Shown one piece after another: positions 6,368-8,713 of a DNA stretch of 8,713 nt. Position 1 is the first letter of the stretch, and each line of letters starts with the position of its first letter. Below the pieces are notes generated by a model, which was given only the letters and a program-made list of their open reading frames with translations, searched no databases and was not told the origin of the DNA. The DNA lies in contig NZ_CABMQJ010000072.1 in NCBI RefSeq assembly GCF_902388705.1, forward strand, positions 1 through 8,713, written 5' to 3'. The DNA is from an uncultured Alistipes sp. (lineage in GTDB: Bacteria > Bacteroidota > Bacteroidia > Bacteroidales > Rikenellaceae). A program made the position numbers and the translations under genes.

Positions 6368-6401
6368 TGCATGCGTCCACCGGTTTTTCCAGGCGCATGC
6401 A
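6368..6401. repeat. 8-bp perfect inverted repeat upstream of the SIMPL gene
   Basis: TGCATGCG (6368-6375) and CGCATGCA (6394-6401) are exact reverse complements; with one bulged base the stem extends to 10 bp. Each arm contains the self-palindrome GCATGC, and arm centres are about 26 bp apart. The element is 58-91 nt upstream of the SIMPL start codon and could be a regulator binding site or a leader hairpin. No function is known from sequence. Confidence 0.6.
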
Positions 6402-6479
6402 CAGGCCGGCGCATATAATAGGGAAACGCCGCAGGCACGGTTTTGTTGCCATGCGGTTATCGCAGACACACCGGAGCAC

Positions 6480-6530
6480 AAAAAAAGGGGGGGGCACCCG
6501 GAACCTCCGCAAAACACCCGGCAACCCGGG
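6480..6530 (-). terminator. Terminator-like region after rlmD, with C8T7 tract
   Basis: On the minus strand a 5-bp stem CCCGG/CCGGG with a GTTG loop (6517-6530) starts 17 nt after the rlmD stop and is followed by TGTTTTG. A second small stem CGGA/TCCG follows, and then eight C and seven T residues (6494-6480). The T7 run could act as the U-tract of an intrinsic terminator. Neither hairpin is strong, so the exact termination point is uncertain. Confidence 0.45.
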
Positions 6531-6546
6531 GAATCCCGGCCTGGAG

Positions 6547-7956
6547 CTATCGCCGCACGAGCTTCACCACATTCTCGACATGGTGCGTGTGGGGGAACAT
6601 GTCCACGGGCTGTACCGCCTCGACGCGGTAGTCGGCGTCGAGCAGCGCCAGGTCGCGGGCCTGCGTGGCGGGGTTGCAGCTCACGTAGACGATTCTTTCG
6701 GGCGCGGCGCGCAGAATTACCCCGATGACGGGCTCGTCGACGCCCGCGCGCGGCGGGTCGAGGATGATGACGTCGGGCCGGCCGTTCGCAGCGACGAATG
6801 CATCGTCGAGCACCTGCTTCATGTCGCCCGCATAAAAGACCGTATTGCCGATGCCGTTGATTTCGGAATTGACTTTCGCGTCGGCAATCGCCTCGGGCAC
6901 ATACTCGATGCCCACCACGCGGCGGCAGTGCGCGGCGCAGAAATTGGCAATGGTGCCCGTACCGGTGTACAGATCGTAAAGCACGTCTTCGGGTTTCAAA
7001 TCCGCGAACGCCCGCGCCACCTTGTAGAGCTCGTAAGCCTGCGCCGAGTTGGTCTGGTAGAACGACTTGGGCCCGACCTTGAAGCGCAGCCCCTCCATCT
7101 GCTCCACGATATGGTCTTTGCCCCGGTAACACACCGGGTCGAGGTCGGCGACCGAATCGTTGAGCTTGGTATTGACGATATAGAACAGCGAAGTAATCTG
7201 CGCAAACGAGGCCGCCAGATGGTCGAGCAGCGCCGCGATGCGTTCGCGGTCGTCCGCGCCGAAGACCACGATCACCATCACTTCGCCCGTCGAGGCCGTG
7301 CGGACAATCATGTTGCGCATCAGCCCCGTATGCTCGCGGGCATTGTGGAACGTATAACCGTTTTCGATGCAGAAACGCCTGGTTTCAAGGCGGATGTCAT
7401 TCGACGGATCGGGCTGCAGCCAGCATTTGCGGATGTCCAGCACCTTGTCGAACATGCCGGGAATGTGAAACCCGAGCGCCGGTGCGGCGCCGATGTCGGC
7501 TCCGCTTTCGACCTCCTCGCGCGTCAGCCAGCGGCGGTCGGCAAAGGTGAATTCGAGCTTGTTGCGGTAGAACTGCGTCTGCGCCGAGCCCAGGCAGGGG
7601 GCAATCTCCGGCAGGGCTATTTTGCCGATGCGGGTCAGCTGGTCGCACACCTGTCCGGTCTTGAACCGCAGTTGCTCGGCATAGGGCAGGTTCTGCCACT
7701 TGCAGCCGCCGCAAACGCCGAAATGCTCGCAGAAAGCCTCGGCCCGCAGGGGCGATTTCTTCACGTAGCGCACCACGAACCCCTCCATGAAACGGCGGCG
7801 TTTGGAACGTATCTGCACGTCCACCACGTCGCCCGGTACGGTCAGCGGCACGAAGACCACCACGTCGTTCCAGCGTCCCATCGCCTTGCCTTCGGCGGCG
7901 AGCGTCGTTATTTCGAGCCCCTCTATCAGGGGATAATTTGCTTTTTTGCGGGCCAT
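6547..7956 (-). CDS. rlmD: 23S rRNA (uracil-C5)-methyltransferase RlmD/RumA
   Basis: A 469-residue SAM-dependent RNA 5-methyluridine methyltransferase of the RlmD/RumA family. It has an N-terminal TRAM RNA-binding domain (about 7-65), the iron-sulfur cysteines C76, C82 and C85 (CX5CX2C) with a probable fourth at C178, a central domain, and a Rossmann-type methyltransferase domain with LYDLYTGTGTIANF (326-339) and DPPRAG (400-405). The catalytic nucleophile is C427 in VSCNPATQARDL, and the general base is E461 in HHVENVVKL. In E. coli the target is U1939 of 23S rRNA; some bacteria use one enzyme for two sites, so site specificity is inferred. The ATG at 7954-7956 opens with the normal family N-terminus. 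A promoter box lies 17 nt upstream. Confidence 0.95.
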   Translation of the reverse strand: MARKKANYPLIEGLEITTLAAEGKAMGRWNDVVVFVPLTVPGDVVDVQIRSKRRRFMEGFVVRYVKKSPLRAEAFCEHFGVCGGCKWQNLPYAEQLRFKTGQVCDQLTRIGKIALPEIAPCLGSAQTQFYRNKLEFTFADRRWLTREEVESGADIGAAPALGFHIPGMFDKVLDIRKCWLQPDPSNDIRLETRRFCIENGYTFHNAREHTGLMRNMIVRTASTGEVMVIVVFGADDRERIAALLDHLAASFAQITSLFYIVNTKLNDSVADLDPVCYRGKDHIVEQMEGLRFKVGPKSFYQTNSAQAYELYKVARAFADLKPEDVLYDLYTGTGTIANFCAAHCRRVVGIEYVPEAIADAKVNSEINGIGNTVFYAGDMKQVLDDAFVAANGRPDVIILDPPRAGVDEPVIGVILRAAPERIVYVSCNPATQARDLALLDADYRVEAVQPVDMFPHTHHVENVVKLVRR

Positions 7957-7972
7957 AACAATGATTTTGCCG

Positions 7973-7980
7973 CAAAGATA
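7973..7980 (-). promoter_or_regulatory. Bacteroidetes -7 promoter box of rlmD
   Basis: The minus strand carries TATCTTTG, matching TAnnTTTG and identical to the box upstream of cdd. It lies 17 nt before the rlmD ATG, so the predicted leader is only about 10-14 nt. Its -33 region would fall inside the end of the upstream gene; no clear TTTG box is seen there. Confidence 0.65.
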
Positions 7981-7992
7981 GATAAATTTCAG

Positions 7993-8713
7993 CTATTTCT
8001 TCCGCTCCCGGGCCCGTTCGCGCACGCCGCCCAGCCAGAATCCGAGGGCGAACGGCCCGCCGATGAGCACCGCGAGCGCCAGCACCGCATACAGCAGCAC
8101 CTTGCCCACCAGCCCCGGCACGGCGTCGAGGGCCGTCTGCACCAAATCGCCGGCCGTGGTGCGCAACTGGTCGACCAGCGCCTGCCGCTCACCGGTGACA
8201 TAACGCTGCAGCTCGTCGCGCTGGCGGTCGAAATTGGCGAAGGCGTTGTCGACGCTGTAATTCATCGTGTTTATCAGCTGCGTCACCTGGTCGCCCAGCT
8301 CCTGGAGCATCTTGTCCGAAATCTCGGGCAGGTGCTCCGCGACGACGACGATACGGCCGAAACTGCGCTCGAGCGAATCGAGCCGCGCGCCTACTTCCAG
8401 GCGCAGGCTGTCCTGCTGCAGCTGCATTTCGATGATGTCTTTCGACCAGCCGACGCTGTTGGCCAGCTGCTGCGTCTGGCCGCTCATGCGGTCGTTGACG
8501 TCGGCCAGCACTTCGGCAATCGACCCCGTGGCATAGGCGTGCTCAACTCCGTTCTCACGCAGGAATTCAATCCACGCAAGAATCGTATTGGAGCCCCCGT
8601 CCCCCTCTTCGACCGGATTCTCGCGCACATACTCCCCGACGAAACGCTCCATCAGGTCATAACGGTCGGCGGCCAGCACCTGCCGCGCCAGCCGTGCGGC
8701 CCGGCAATCGAGC
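7993..8713 (-). CDS. Unrecognised protein with C-terminal membrane anchor, 5' end outside the window
   Basis: The frame is open to the right edge, so the true start is not visible; 240 codons minus the stop, about 239 residues, can be read, beginning LDCRAARLARQV. I do not recognise a family. The middle (about 75-195) is rich in Gln, Glu, Leu and Asp with heptad-like spacing, for example MQLQQDSLRLEVGARLDSLE, and is probably long helix or coiled coil. A hydrophobic stretch of about 26 residues (205-230, VLLYAVLALAVLIGGPFALGF) forms one membrane segment or a tight hairpin, and a basic tail, RERARERKK, ends the protein. This layout suggests a tail-anchored inner-membrane protein with its helical part facing one compartment. 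The stop at 7993 lies 36 nt before rlmD, without an obvious terminator. Its start and function cannot be decided from this window. Confidence 0.8.
   Translation of the reverse strand, partial: LDCRAARLARQVLAADRYDLMERFVGEYVRENPVEEGDGGSNTILAWIEFLRENGVEHAYATGSIAEVLADVNDRMSGQTQQLANSVGWSKDIIEMQLQQDSLRLEVGARLDSLERSFGRIVVVAEHLPEISDKMLQELGDQVTQLINTMNYSVDNAFANFDRQRDELQRYVTGERQALVDQLRTTAGDLVQTALDAVPGLVGKVLLYAVLALAVLIGGPFALGFWLGGVRERARERKK

Larger units (their letters stand above)
6311..6546. other. 236-nt spacer between rlmD and the SIMPL gene
   Basis: No gene is seen. From the rlmD side it holds GC-rich hairpins and T tracts that may end rlmD transcription, a C8T7 tract (minus strand), a short CGGCG/CGCCG inverted repeat (6407-6411 with 6427-6431), and the TGCATGCG inverted repeat. 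A good TAnnTTTG promoter is not evident for the SIMPL gene; TTTATTTG about 30 nt upstream of the ATG matches with one mismatch and is the best candidate. Confidence 0.55.

Noticed and set aside
6411..6420. TATAAT-like sequence on the plus strand (GCATATAATA)
   Set aside because: Bacteroidetes promoters use TAnnTTTG rather than the sigma-70 -10 consensus, no -35 partner is evident, and no plus-strand gene follows.
1..8713. Mobile element, prophage, CRISPR or defence system
   Set aside because: No transposase, integrase, direct-repeat array, att-like pair or toxin-antitoxin gene was found. The non-specific nuclease has a lipoprotein signal and sits in a housekeeping operon, so a defence role is not supported.

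Overview
The window looks like chromosomal DNA from a GC-rich member of the Bacteroidales; Alistipes or a relative in the Rikenellaceae is my best guess. The evidence is the Bacteroidetes-type -7 promoter box (TAnnTTTG, seen twice as TATCTTTG), few Shine-Dalgarno sequences, a lipoprotein nuclease with an acidic residue pair near its lipidated cysteine and an Asp-Pro linker, and the overall gene style. The genus is inferred, not proven. All ten genes lie on the minus strand, so transcription runs from high to low coordinates.

Right part (about 8713 to 5621): a 5'-truncated gene for an unrecognised protein with a long helical region and a C-terminal membrane anchor (stop at 7993); rlmD, an iron-sulfur 23S rRNA uracil-C5 methyltransferase (7956-6547) with its own promoter box in the 36-nt gap; a 236-nt spacer with a terminator-like region, a C8T7 tract and an 8-bp inverted repeat; then a secreted SIMPL-domain (DUF541) protein (6310-5621), followed by a strong hairpin.

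Middle (5620-5299): a 322-nt GC-rich spacer with no convincing gene. It contains several stable hairpins and the promoter and strong ribosome binding site of cdd.

Left part (5298 to 1): seven tightly packed genes, very probably one operon: cdd (cytidine deaminase), an RluA-family pseudouridine synthase, dtd (D-aminoacyl-tRNA deacylase), a DNA/RNA non-specific endonuclease lipoprotein, a YhcC-type radical SAM protein, a YitT-family membrane protein, and the N-terminal third or so of priA, which runs off the left edge. Gaps are 30, 14, 12, 2 and 14 nt, then a 1-nt TGATG overlap. The operon mixes RNA modification and translation quality control (RluA-type, Dtd, YhcC-type), nucleic-acid or nucleoside salvage (nuclease, Cdd) and replication restart (PriA).

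I see no mobile element, CRISPR array, tRNA, rRNA or defence island, and no clearly new system. The items most worth a second look are the surface-nuclease lipoprotein, the RNA-modification cluster, the cdd promoter/operator region with its hairpin-rich upstream spacer, the inverted repeat and homopolymer tract upstream of the SIMPL gene, and the unrecognised membrane-anchored protein.
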